DNA of 64,000 nt from Thaumasiovibrio sp043421945 (GCA_043421945.1 JBHOGO010000016.1:1-64000), one strand, 5' to 3'; positions 1 through 7,093 are shown, numbered from the stretch's first letter. The notes: generated from the letters alone by a model not told the origin. Numbers and translations: made by a program.

Positions 1-37
1 GTTAGAGTCATTTTCATGGCTGATAGCATGATCTTCT

Positions 38-158
38 CGTCGCAAAAAATCAAGCCCCTTCAATGATCACAGGTATAAACGGACGTGCAACAGTTGGCTC
101 GCGCTCGTTCCTCGCACAGTTTAGCCAACTATTTCACGCCGCTTAATACGCGTTATGG
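38..158 (+). repeat. attC-like integron recombination site (site 0)
   Basis: The right half ends in a segment of the form CGCCGCTTAATACGCGTTAT, which closely matches the right half of the site at 2488-2587 (CGCGCCTTAATGCGCGTTAG). In between lies a hairpin with arms GTTGGCT (93-99) and AGCCAAC (122-128). The cleavage triplet would be the GTT at 152-154. The left half is poorly conserved, so its boundary is uncertain. The site would close the preceding cassette, which lies mostly outside the window. Confidence 0.5.
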
Positions 159-257
159 CTCAGAAGTGATTTAACTCGCATATGTATCCATACAGTTATT
201 TGATATGCACGAGTATTGGTATGATTCTATCTTTTACTGTTATTAAGGAGAGAATGC

Positions 258-812
258 GTGATGAATACTCCCATCTTAAATATGCGTGATGATCGTAAAG
301 AAAGTATAGTACAGAATACTCCTGCAATATTTGAAATTGCATCTAATGAAAATGCAAATGGATCGGCGCCTTGGTTTGAAGCTGACTCTCAAAGCGAAGT
401 TGGACGATGGTGTGGCCCAATAATTCAAATATCAAAAAAACATGATGTTGATCCTCGATTGACTATGGCAATTATGTACATGGAAACTACTCATGGCTAC
501 TATGAGAGGCTTTATCCTGAATTTTTAGAAGATGTGTTTCCTTTGAGAAAAAGTGTATTGCCAATGAATATCCATTATAAATACTGGCGAGAATTGGGAG
601 TTACAAAGAATAGTCTCAACTGCCCTCACTATAATATTGAGTTTGGTGTGATAATTCTAAAGCGTATACAAGATCGAATTAACAACCCGACAATAGAAAA
701 AATAGCCTCAATATATAATTTCATTGGGGCTGAGAAAGTGACTGACTATGGTGCAAGAGTTTCGAAGGTTTATTTAACTCAACCTTGGAAATTAAATGGT
801 TGTACACAATGA
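258..812 (+). CDS. lysozyme/transglycosylase-like cassette protein
   Basis: A 184-residue protein, first gene of the first complete cassette. No signal peptide or membrane segment is seen. Residues 50-172 have the layout of the SLT/lysozyme-like fold: a helix with VDPRLTMAIMYMETTHG, where Glu76 stands in the position of the catalytic glutamate; then a NIEFGVIILK stretch (about 126-135) resembling the conserved helix with N-I-x-x-G; then SIYNF (151-155) and YGARVSKVY (164-172), comparable to the AYN and YxxxVxxxY segments of lytic transglycosylases. The role, cutting peptidoglycan glycan strands, is inferred from this layout only. The start is a GTG with AAGGAG seven bases upstream; an ATG follows directly. 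The gene overlaps the next small membrane protein by four bases (ATGA), so the two are probably co-translated. Together they may be an antibacterial effector and its immunity protein. A phage-like endolysin with holin is the alternative. Confidence 0.6.
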   Translation: MMNTPILNMRDDRKESIVQNTPAIFEIASNENANGSAPWFEADSQSEVGRWCGPIIQISKKHDVDPRLTMAIMYMETTHGYYERLYPEFLEDVFPLRKSVLPMNIHYKYWRELGVTKNSLNCPHYNIEFGVIILKRIQDRINNPTIEKIASIYNFIGAEKVTDYGARVSKVYLTQPWKLNGCTQ

Positions 813-1063
813 GACAGTTATTAATATTAGCAGTCACTGTTTCTATCATTATTGCCAGTATGGTTTTATTTATTGCCATAGAACATAATACAATGGAAGT
901 CTTTTGCAAAGACATTGACACTAGTGAATGCAGATTTGATTATTTCTATGCGATTTTTATTTGGTTGACATGGTTTACCCCAACATTTGTGGCACAATCG
1001 GCAATATATTGGCTTGTTCTGTATGTTATTAAGCGCTTTAGTAACAAAGGCTTGAAGCCATAA
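809..1063 (+). CDS. small membrane protein, candidate immunity partner
   Basis: An 84-residue protein whose ATG overlaps the stop codon of the lysozyme-like gene (ATGA). It has a hydrophobic helix at about residues 4-24, a hydrophilic loop (25-45) with two cysteines (Cys33, Cys41), a second long hydrophobic stretch (46-76) and a basic tail (KRFSNKGLK). The positive tail argues for cytoplasmic ends and a periplasmic loop. Such a topology would suit an inner-membrane protein that guards against a periplasmic cell-wall enzyme, but a holin-like role is not excluded. I do not recognise the family. Its stop codon lies inside the left end of the attC site, as is usual for cassette genes. Confidence 0.55.
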   Translation: MRQLLILAVTVSIIIASMVLFIAIEHNTMEVFCKDIDTSECRFDYFYAIFIWLTWFTPTFVAQSAIYWLVLYVIKRFSNKGLKP

Positions 1064-1162
1064 CAAGGTAATCAAGGTGATGCATTTTACTTGGTAGTTT
1101 TGGTATGGAGTTCGGTGCGATTTGCCACTTCAGTGGGGCATACATAATTGCTAGTGTTAGGC
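1058..1162 (+). repeat. attC-like site closing cassette 1
   Basis: Starts with CCATAAC (complement of a GTTRRRY core) and ends with GTTAGGC at 1156-1162. It shares an internal block TTTTGGTATGGAGTTCGG with the site at 1783-1885. About 105 bp long, in the range of Vibrio-type attC sites. The left and right arms pair only imperfectly. Confidence 0.65.
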
Positions 1163-1195
1163 ATCCAAATATTAAATTTAACGAGAGTATTAAAA

Positions 1196-1780
1196 ATGGA
1201 AATTGTACAAAAAAAACGTTCAAATAAACTTGTATTTACGCTTAATGATGAAAATTTTAATTTTGCGTTGAAAGATAAAAGTGGTGAAGATGACGTTGAT
1301 TTAAATTATGCGGACTTTCCACAAAAATCATCACTACGAATTGAGGAAAATGAATGGCTAAGAAATGTTGGATGTTTATGGTGTGCTCTAGGTGCATTTC
1401 AACTTGGATATGCTATTTATTCTAGTGCACCGATAACGGGGAAAGGTTTTTGGTTAGCTGTTGGTCTATTTTGTTTAATATGCGCTCATTTTTCTAAGGT
1501 GAAGTATTCCGTTTTTAAAGCTGAACATGGAAATGTTTATGTAATTCAGGATAAAAGTCATGATGTGATTGTCAATGAATTAAATGATCGAAGAAAAAAG
1601 CAACTATTAGATTGGTACGGCGAGATAAATACAGAAAACGGATTAGACAATGAAATAGGAAAATTTAATTGGTTATGTGATCAGAAAGTACTAACAAGAG
1701 AGGAGGCAGACACAATAATTGCTCAAGTGGAATTTGCTCATAAAGAAAAGTCAGAACAATCTGTTGGGATGTTGAACTAA
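1196..1780 (+). CDS. cassette membrane protein with SHOCT-like tail
   Basis: A 194-residue protein in its own cassette. The ATG at 1196 has GAGAG eight bases upstream; in-frame codons further upstream run back into the attC site. Residues 1-55 are hydrophilic, 57-78 and 83-100 form two membrane helices, and 104-145 could be a small beta-rich cytoplasmic domain (YSVFKAEHGNVYVIQDK). Residues 152-180 (IGKFNWLCDQKVLTREEAD) resemble the short SHOCT motif, in which a helix, a glycine- or lysine-containing turn and L-T-x-E-E recur. No function can be assigned. Base composition is clearly more AT-rich than the flagellar genes, as expected for a mobile cassette. Confidence 0.6.
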   Translation: MEIVQKKRSNKLVFTLNDENFNFALKDKSGEDDVDLNYADFPQKSSLRIEENEWLRNVGCLWCALGAFQLGYAIYSSAPITGKGFWLAVGLFCLICAHFSKVKYSVFKAEHGNVYVIQDKSHDVIVNELNDRRKKQLLDWYGEINTENGLDNEIGKFNWLCDQKVLTREEADTIIAQVEFAHKEKSEQSVGMLN

Positions 1781-1782
1781 AT

Positions 1783-1885
1783 TCATAACAAACATCAAGT
1801 TGACGTTTTATACTGCGCAATTTTGGTATGGAGTTCGGCGCGCTTAGTGGGGTGTATGGGGCGCAACTTATGTTAGGCGTTATGT
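1783..1885 (+). repeat. attC-like site closing cassette 2
   Basis: The best-formed site of the array. The left arm ATAACAAACATCAAGTTG pairs with the right arm CAACTTATGTTAGGCGTTAT, and the cut would fall at GTTATGT (1879-1885). The internal block TTTTGGTATGGAGTTCGG is shared with the site at 1058-1162. The length of about 103 bp fits Vibrio repeats. Confidence 0.7.
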
Positions 1886-2022
1886 ACTCAAGAAAAGCAA
1901 TTTAAATCCCTCCATAAATCATTGATATTTAATGGTTGTCGTATTGATGTCTGGTTGGTGCCGTTATGAGTCTTGGAATCTGAAGGTATGTTGACCTCCG
2001 GAGCAGCATGAAAGGAAATCAG

Positions 2023-2490
2023 ATGATTATTAGGAAACTGAGGTTACAGCGTGGTTGGTCACAAGAGCAGTTAGCTGAACTTAGCGGCTTAAGTGCTCGT
2101 ACTGTTCAGCGAATCGAGCGAGGCCAGAAACCAAGTTTGGAATCTCTAAAATCTTTAGCTGCGGTATTTGAAACAACAGTCGAAAACCTTCAACCGGAGC
2201 ATACTATGGACACTGAAACCAAACTGACAAAAGAGGAACAAGTCGCCATCGAGCAAGTACAGGCAATCAAGGGTTTTTACTCCCACCTTACGACCTATAT
2301 ATTAGTGATCGCGCTTTTATTTGCTATTAATCTGTTTGCTAATCCAACTTATATCTGGGCTGTTTGGCCAGCGTTAGGGTGGGGAATTGGCATTATAAAT
2401 CATGGGCTAGGCGCATTTGAAGTTCTCAACTTCTTTGGCCCTAAGTGGGAAAAGCGTCAAATTGAAAAACGGTTAGGACGTAAATTGTAG
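2023..2490 (+). CDS. XRE-family HTH protein with 2TM domain
   Basis: A 155-residue protein. Residues 1-60 are a helix-turn-helix of the XRE/Cro type (MIIRKLRLQRGWSQEQLAEL, then SGLSARTVQRIERGQKPS). After a charged linker, residues 78-150 hold two membrane helices with a WPALGWGIGIINHG motif between the second helix and the tail, typical of the 2TM domain. This pairing suggests a membrane-tethered DNA-binding regulator whose signal is unknown. The ATG at 2023 is preferred because AAAGGA lies seven bases upstream; an in-frame ATG at 2008 (GGAG upstream) would add five residues. The gene sits alone in its cassette. Confidence 0.75.
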   Translation: MIIRKLRLQRGWSQEQLAELSGLSARTVQRIERGQKPSLESLKSLAAVFETTVENLQPEHTMDTETKLTKEEQVAIEQVQAIKGFYSHLTTYILVIALLFAINLFANPTYIWAVWPALGWGIGIINHGLGAFEVLNFFGPKWEKRQIEKRLGRKL

Positions 2491-2587
2491 GCCGCGCAAA
2501 GCGTTTAAGAGCGACTTTATACTGTGGGCTTGTTTCGCTTCGCTCAAGTGTAGCGCGCGGTATTCCGCGCCTTAATGCGCGTTAGCT
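2488..2587 (+). repeat. attC-like site closing cassette 3
   Basis: The left arm CGCGCAAAGCGTTTAAGAG pairs partly with the right arm CCTTAATGCGCGTTAG. The cut would fall at GTTAGCT (2581-2587). That core is the exact reverse complement of AGCTAAC at 3648-3654, which begins the next site, as expected for the two ends of one cassette. Confidence 0.65.
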
Positions 2588-2625
2588 GTATTCAGTAATC
2601 AATCGTCTTAATCAAGGAGGAGTAA

Positions 2626-3642
2626 ATGAGTAAAAAAATAGTCATTTGCTTGGACGGGACATGGAATAAACTGGACGAAGAGAAACACGAAGAAAGCGAA
2701 GAAACCAATGTGAGAAATTTATGGGGAATCCTGGATAAAAGTAACCCTTCAAATCAAATTGTATATTATGATCAAGGCGTTGGCTCTCATTGGTACGATA
2801 GAATTCGGGGAGGCGTATCTGGTAGAGGGCTTGAAAAAAATATACGAGAAGCTTATTTTGAGTTATGTAAACATTATAATTCAGGTGATGAGGTTTATAT
2901 TTTTGGCTTTAGTCGAGGTGCATATACAGCTCGATCCCTTGCTGGGATGATTTATAGCTGTGGGCTCTTGAATAAGAACAACCTTACGGATAAATCAATT
3001 CAAAACGCATTTGACGTATATAAAAAATCAGATAAGTACGAAAGAGATCAGTTCAAGAGTAGCAATACCAAATGCGAAATAGAAATGATTGGCGTATGGG
3101 ATACGGTGGGGTCGTTAGGCATACCTATTGGGTTCTTAAAGAAAATCACAAATAAACTTCTTCAGTTTCATGATACAAGGCTAAATAAAGAGGTGAAGCA
3201 TGCATACCATGCTTTGGCAATTGACGAGCAAAGAGAAACGTTCAAGCCCACTCTTTGGGATGTCACCAAACCCCGGCCAGGACAAGTATTAGAGCAAGTT
3301 TGGTTTGCCGGGGTTCATGCAGATATAGGCGGCGGATACAAGGATAGGCACCATTCAGACATAACCTTCAAGTGGATGATTGATAAAATAGGAAATAAGC
3401 TGACATTTGTTAGAAATCATGGCTATCCATTTGCAATTAACTATAAAAAGAAAATCCATGATTCCTACAAAATTTATTATGGTGGCAAAGAAAGAAGGGT
3501 TGCCTCCGTTACCGATATATACACACCAAAAGTGCATGAGACTGTTCTTAAAAAAGTAAATGCACCGGGTAACTACAATCCTTTATCTTTAGTTGATATG
3601 AGCAATAGCTCCACTCTAGCCCCGTATGATGTTGTCACTTAA
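2626..3642 (+). CDS. DUF2235 alpha/beta hydrolase (Tle1-like)
   Basis: A 338-residue protein with a strong AAGGAGGAG ribosome site. The N-terminus ICLDGTWN is the DUF2235 signature. GFSRGA (94-99) is the nucleophile elbow with Ser96; VWDTVGSLG carries Asp159 and GVHADIGGGY carries His231, giving a complete Ser-Asp-His set in the order seen in Tle1-type phospholipases. Family knowledge: DUF2235 proteins include type VI secreted phospholipases that attack membranes of rival bacteria, but many members are uncharacterised. This one has only the hydrolase domain, no signal peptide and no large C-terminal extension. No immunity-like gene follows it within the cassette. A lipase or other esterase role is therefore likely, and antibacterial use is a guess. 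Confidence 0.8.
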   Translation: MSKKIVICLDGTWNKLDEEKHEESEETNVRNLWGILDKSNPSNQIVYYDQGVGSHWYDRIRGGVSGRGLEKNIREAYFELCKHYNSGDEVYIFGFSRGAYTARSLAGMIYSCGLLNKNNLTDKSIQNAFDVYKKSDKYERDQFKSSNTKCEIEMIGVWDTVGSLGIPIGFLKKITNKLLQFHDTRLNKEVKHAYHALAIDEQRETFKPTLWDVTKPRPGQVLEQVWFAGVHADIGGGYKDRHHSDITFKWMIDKIGNKLTFVRNHGYPFAINYKKKIHDSYKIYYGGKERRVASVTDIYTPKVHETVLKKVNAPGNYNPLSLVDMSNSSTLAPYDVVT

Positions 3643-3647
3643 ACGAC

Positions 3648-3745
3648 AGCTAACAATTAGCTTGAGAGGAACATCCTCCCGTTGTCACCAAGCTTGTATC
3701 TGCAACTGCTAAGTCGTGGCGTATGGTGAGTGGTGTTAGTCATCG
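3648..3745 (+). repeat. degenerate attC-like end of the cassette array
   Basis: Begins with AGCTAAC (complement of the GTTAGCT that opens the DUF2235 cassette), followed by AATTAGCTTGAGAGG, which resembles the left arm of Vibrio attC sites. The right side ends near GTTAGTC (about 3735-3741), but the two arms do not pair well. It may be a worn or truncated terminal site. Confidence 0.4.
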
Positions 3746-3770
3746 ACTAAGCTTTACGCATAAAGGTGAG

Positions 3771-3846
3771 TGGCGTTCCCACAGGGACTCGAACCCCGAT
3801 CGATCGCTTAGGAGGCGACTGCTCTATCCTGTTGAGCTATAGGAAC
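3771..3846 (-). tRNA. tRNA-Arg (anticodon CCU)
   Basis: On the minus strand, a 76-nt cloverleaf with an encoded CCA. Acceptor arms GTTCCTA and TGGGAAC pair. The D-arm is AGCTCAACAGGATAGAGC. The anticodon stem GTCGC/GCGAT encloses the loop CTCCTAA, giving anticodon CCU, which reads AGG. The T-arm contains GGTTCGAGTCC. It lies between the end of the cassette array and flgT. Copies of part of its 5' end (3846-3859) and of its 3' end (near 3725) lie next to it. Confidence 0.93.
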
Positions 3847-3887
3847 CCTGTTGAGCTATTGAAACATGGCCAGCAAGGCTAACTAGA

Positions 3888-3924
3888 AGGAGTTTATAAC
3901 AAAATCAGCAGGTTATAAACTCCT
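3888..3924 (-). terminator. hairpin terminator after flgT
   Basis: A perfect 13-bp inverted repeat (arms AGGAGTTTATAAC and GTTATAAACTCCT) with an 11-nt loop, 26 bp past the flgT stop codon. On the + strand it is followed by CGGTCGTTTTT. On the flgT strand the T-run is weak. It could also insulate the tRNA from flgT read-through. Confidence 0.55.
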
Positions 3925-3949
3925 CGGTCGTTTTTATTCAGAAGAATGT

Positions 3950-5092
3950 CTACAAATCAATTTTAGTTACCACATCTCCCACCTGAATACTGCCCGCGAG
4001 TTCCGGCTGACGAACGACCACTTCTGCTGAAGACTCATAAACCCTGTCTACTGTCAGGCGCATGTCTGATTTCACCATCCGGCTTCTTGGAATACCGCTT
4101 TGATCAACAAAGGCAGCACGGTGCCATAGCATAAGCTCATCCCCCGAACGAACACCATGAATACGGCCAACGTTAATTTGCGCCATCGAATTGTGGGCGT
4201 TAACAATCTCCGGCAAGCTGGTTCGGCATGATAGCTGGTTTTCAAGATCGAGCATCATTTGGCGGCTAACACGGAGTAACATCTTACCGTAGGCCGACTG
4301 CCAAAAACGCGCCGATTTAGTGTCGACTTGGCTAGTGCGTTCAAATGGCCATTCGGCGATGTCTCGATAATTTTGTTGAAAGAGTACTTCGCCATTTTGT
4401 CCATCAAGCACCTGCATAAACGTTGCAAATTGGCGGCTGGTACGGTCTTGTGAAAGCACCCGCTGCTCAACCGTTGCGGTTAAATCAGTAATTTCGCCAG
4501 TGATAATATATTGTGCGTCATTATCTTGTGCCAGCATCGTTGCCGTATGCGGGGATGCAGGGTTAATGTCTACGTTTGCCACTTTCGGAGAGATGAAGCT
4601 TTGCGATTGCTGGTTGATTTGTTGATTAAGCACCTGACTAAAATCACCGCCTATTTGGTAGATAGCCCCTAAAGACGCATGTTGTGGCGAATTGAGGTTA
4701 AATTGGCTAATAAGCAGTGCTTTTTTATATTGGGTTTTATGGCAAGTTTTTGCCGTCGGGTAAATATCGACACGCGTAGTGACATAGTATTTGCCCCCAG
4801 AGCGCTTGGTATCGACGATAAGCACTTCTCGGACTTCACTACCGCTAAACAGATATGTCTCTCGTTGCTCTTCCAATATTGGCTGCATATAGTTGAACGT
4901 CGATAGGTCAGCCCCTGAATATTGCATGGCTTGGAATACCGCATCCTTCAAGGCGCTATTACGTGCCGCGACATTACTTTCCAGTATGGTGGCTTCCCCT
5001 GTGACCTCAAACCAGGTGGCACTGGCAGGCAGACTCAATAAAGAGGCCCCGATACTAAGTGCGGTGAAACAGGTGGAGAGTAGTTTTTTCAT
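3950..5092 (-). CDS. flgT: flagellar H-ring protein FlgT
   Basis: A 380-residue periplasmic protein starting MKKLLSTCFTALSIGASLL, a signal peptide likely cut after ASA. The mature part begins WFEVTGEATI, followed by an LPP20/FlgP-like N-domain (AVFQAMQYSG), a middle domain with TGEITDLTATVEQ, and a C-terminal domain ending in VGDVVTKIDL. Family knowledge: FlgT builds the H-ring around the LP ring of Vibrio polar flagella and is needed to place MotX/MotY and the T-ring. The ATG at 5092 with GGAAG upstream was chosen because the longer open frame lacks a signal peptide at its start. It is divergent from flgOP, the arrangement found in Vibrio. Confidence 0.92.
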   Translation of the reverse strand: MKKLLSTCFTALSIGASLLSLPASATWFEVTGEATILESNVAARNSALKDAVFQAMQYSGADLSTFNYMQPILEEQRETYLFSGSEVREVLIVDTKRSGGKYYVTTRVDIYPTAKTCHKTQYKKALLISQFNLNSPQHASLGAIYQIGGDFSQVLNQQINQQSQSFISPKVANVDINPASPHTATMLAQDNDAQYIITGEITDLTATVEQRVLSQDRTSRQFATFMQVLDGQNGEVLFQQNYRDIAEWPFERTSQVDTKSARFWQSAYGKMLLRVSRQMMLDLENQLSCRTSLPEIVNAHNSMAQINVGRIHGVRSGDELMLWHRAAFVDQSGIPRSRMVKSDMRLTVDRVYESSAEVVVRQPELAGSIQVGDVVTKIDL

Positions 5093-5218
5093 AAGACTTC
5101 CATTTACGGTATGAAACTTGCTTTTCTTTTGCAAAATCCAGAAAACTTGCTGGGTGAGTTTTAACGGACAACAACATTTTGACGCAAACGGTGCAGCTCG
5201 ATAAAACATTGATGGCTA

Positions 5219-5235
5219 TGCAAAGACTATACCTT
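5219..5235 (-). promoter_or_regulatory. possible sigma-54 promoter for flgT
   Basis: On the minus strand, AGGTATAGTCTTTGCA has GG and GC separated by 10 bases and the TTTGCA form of the -12 element. The -24 element lacks the usual TGGCAC. It lies about 127 bp before the flgT start. Confidence 0.4.
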
Positions 5236-5338
5236 ATTTTAGGTAAGCATATTTGAGAAGTCATTCATGAAGCGATATTGGATGCTGACGACAAAACAGG
5301 GAACTGTGAAACCGTAATGATGATCTTGGAGCGGTAAC

Positions 5339-5986
5339 ATGAAAAATTGGACATATCGACTGGGCGTACTGTTACTATCTGTATTGGTTGTTTCATGCTC
5401 TTATGCGCCGATATATAACGGTAAGGAAGCATACAGCGGCAGTACCTTTATGCTTAGCGAAACCCCACGCCACACTATGGATTTCTTTGTCGAAGGCTTG
5501 ACTGAGCAGCTGGTTAATTCGAACCAATACCTGACAGCCCGTACACCATTGGCAGTGACTTCATTTGTTGATCTCCAAGCGCTCGATGAAACGAACTGGC
5601 TGGGGAATAGTGTGTCAGAAGCGTTTATGTTTCAGATGCAGCAGCGCGGCTATACCGTGGTTGACTTTAAAGCGACAGGGGCTATTCGAGTAACCGAAGC
5701 CGGAGACTTTGCTGTAAGCCGAAATTGGCAAGATTTAGCGGGTGAGCAAATTGTCGATTATGTTTTAACGGGTACCATGCTACGTCAAGGTGGTGGTGTG
5801 CTTGTGAATGCGCGTATTATCGGTATGCGCTCCCGTGTTGTGATTGCGTCGGCACAAGGCTTCTTGCCTGCAGATCGTATTGGACGCGACATTGATAATG
5901 CGAATAAAATGCGCATCGAAAATGGTTCTATCATCCGGAATGATGTGACTGACCATAATCGCGATAATATAATTTTGAAGCCCTAG
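5339..5986 (+). CDS. flgO: flagellar outer-membrane lipoprotein FlgO
   Basis: A 215-residue protein with a lipoprotein signal: a hydrophobic helix (residues 7-18) and the lipobox VVSC with Cys20. The FlgO domain follows (residues about 45-190), with TSFVDLQALDETNWLG and a YVLTGTMLRQGGGVLVNARI segment. Family knowledge: FlgO and FlgP are outer-membrane lipoproteins needed for stable polar flagella in V. cholerae; FlgO is thought to form an outer-membrane-associated ring with FlgP and FlgT. It is followed by flgP after nine bases. Confidence 0.9.
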   Translation: MKNWTYRLGVLLLSVLVVSCSYAPIYNGKEAYSGSTFMLSETPRHTMDFFVEGLTEQLVNSNQYLTARTPLAVTSFVDLQALDETNWLGNSVSEAFMFQMQQRGYTVVDFKATGAIRVTEAGDFAVSRNWQDLAGEQIVDYVLTGTMLRQGGGVLVNARIIGMRSRVVIASAQGFLPADRIGRDIDNANKMRIENGSIIRNDVTDHNRDNIILKP

Positions 5987-5995
5987 GAGCGGTGA

Positions 5996-6427
5996 ATGAT
6001 ATTCCGAATGCTAATGCTAGCACCCTTGCTTTTTCTCGTCGCTTGCCAGCCGTTATCTGAGATAAAGAACAATAATATTCTGACAGCGGTCGGCTACGCT
6101 TCGATCAGTGATCAGCGTGGCAATAATGATGATGAAAAGAAGATTCGTGCGATGCGAGCTTCAAAGCTGGATGCGTACCGAGAGCTTACCGAGCAAGTTT
6201 ATGGGGTGAGATTAAGCGCGCGTGCTGGTATGACGGATCAGCAGCTTGGGACAGAGACGACAGATGGAGCCGTTGATGGTGTTATCCGAGGTGCAGAAGT
6301 ATTGCGTAGCTATATTGTTGGTGATAACTACGTGACAGAGATGCAGCTTGACTTAATGCGCATGGAACGCCTACAGAAAAACGGAGAAGTGCACAGTATT
6401 CCTCAAAATTCGGTGACACTTTTTTAG
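5996..6427 (+). CDS. flgP: flagellar basal-disk lipoprotein FlgP
   Basis: A 143-residue lipoprotein with signal MIFRMLMLAPLLFLVAC and lipidated Cys17. The body is the LPP20 domain: AVGYASISDQ, then KIRAMRASKLDAYRELTEQVYG, which is the conserved region of the family. FlgP forms a disk at the outer membrane in polar flagella. It overlaps nothing, but is spaced nine bases from flgO with GGAGCGG upstream. The stop codon TAG is the first unit of a six-base repeat run. Confidence 0.9.
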   Translation: MIFRMLMLAPLLFLVACQPLSEIKNNNILTAVGYASISDQRGNNDDEKKIRAMRASKLDAYRELTEQVYGVRLSARAGMTDQQLGTETTDGAVDGVIRGAEVLRSYIVGDNYVTEMQLDLMRMERLQKNGEVHSIPQNSVTLF

Positions 6428-6489
6428 GTTTAGGTTTAGGTTCAAGTCTAGGTTTAGGTCTGAGTTCAGGCTTACGCTTAAGCTTAGCC
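6424..6489 (+). repeat. 11 imperfect TTAGGT hexamers after flgP
   Basis: Eleven six-base units in one register with consensus TTAGGT, drifting to TTACGC/TTAAGC at the right end. The first unit contains the flgP stop. Read in the flgP frame, the tract holds a string of stop codons (TAG, TGA, TAA). Confidence 0.85.
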
Positions 6490-6527
6490 GTTTACGCTTT
6501 TGATATGCCGATTTAATGATGACAAGA

Positions 6528-6575
6528 AGCCGCTCGTAGTGCTGATCTCAATCAGTGTTACAGCGGTTTTTTTTG
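6528..6575 (+). terminator. rho-independent terminator after flgP
   Basis: A long stem with arms CCGCTCGTAGTGCTGAT and ATCAGTGTTACAGCGG, a four-base loop and a run of eight T. It ends the flgOP unit. On the other strand it faces the end of flgN. Confidence 0.85.
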
Positions 6576-6656
6576 TTTGTCACTCTAAGAGGTAGGTATA
6601 TTGCGCGAGCATTGTTTACGTTGAGTATTGCTTGCGATGAGCTTTAGGAAGTTAAG

Positions 6657-7079
6657 CTAGGCTTTAATATTCGTGCCAAGTGAGCGCACATTGGTAGCGG
6701 CACCCTCTGCGTTATAGCCCATCTGAGATTTCCCACGCGCTTGTAAGAACATGTTGTTGAGCTTATGGAAGCTAAGTTGAGCACGTTGTAGTGCTTCGCC
6801 ATTAGCTTCATTGTGCAGGTGGCAGGTTTTCAAAGCCGCTTCAATCTCTGTCACTTTCTCGGCCATGGTAGCATCAGTGGTTAGAGATTCTTTATCGGGA
6901 TGGCGAGCGATGATGGCATCTTGTTGCTGAATTTGGTTTAGCTTAGCGAGTTTCTCTTTGGCAAGTTTTTCAATCTCGACAGAGCGGCGTGTAGCAATCG
7001 CGTCCTTTTCGGCATCAAGGATAACCAAAAAGTCATTAAGCAGTTGATGTTGCTGTTCAAGCAGCGTCACTAATTGCAT
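6657..7079 (-). CDS. flgN: flagellar export chaperone FlgN
   Basis: A 140-residue, mostly helical protein. The first 60 residues form a coiled helix (LLEQQHQLLNDFLVILDAEK) typical of FlgN. FlgN holds the hook-filament junction proteins FlgK and FlgL in the cytoplasm and passes them to the export gate. It follows flgM by 14 bases on the same strand, so the two are co-transcribed from the sigma-28 promoter ahead of flgM. Function rests on the fold pattern and place; sequence conservation in this family is low. Confidence 0.85.
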   Translation of the reverse strand: MQLVTLLEQQHQLLNDFLVILDAEKDAIATRRSVEIEKLAKEKLAKLNQIQQQDAIIARHPDKESLTTDATMAEKVTEIEAALKTCHLHNEANGEALQRAQLSFHKLNNMFLQARGKSQMGYNAEGAATNVRSLGTNIKA

Positions 7080-7093
7080 GCGATTGCCTTACA

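Noticed and set aside
1..3770. A CRISPR array, because of the spaced repeats
   Set aside because: The repeats are about 100 bp, imperfect inverted-repeat sites separated by genes, as in integrons; no short direct repeats with unique spacers are present.
3847..3859. A second tRNA gene beside tRNA-Arg
   Set aside because: Only the 13-base CCTGTTGAGCTAT segment is repeated; no acceptor stem or anticodon arm follows.
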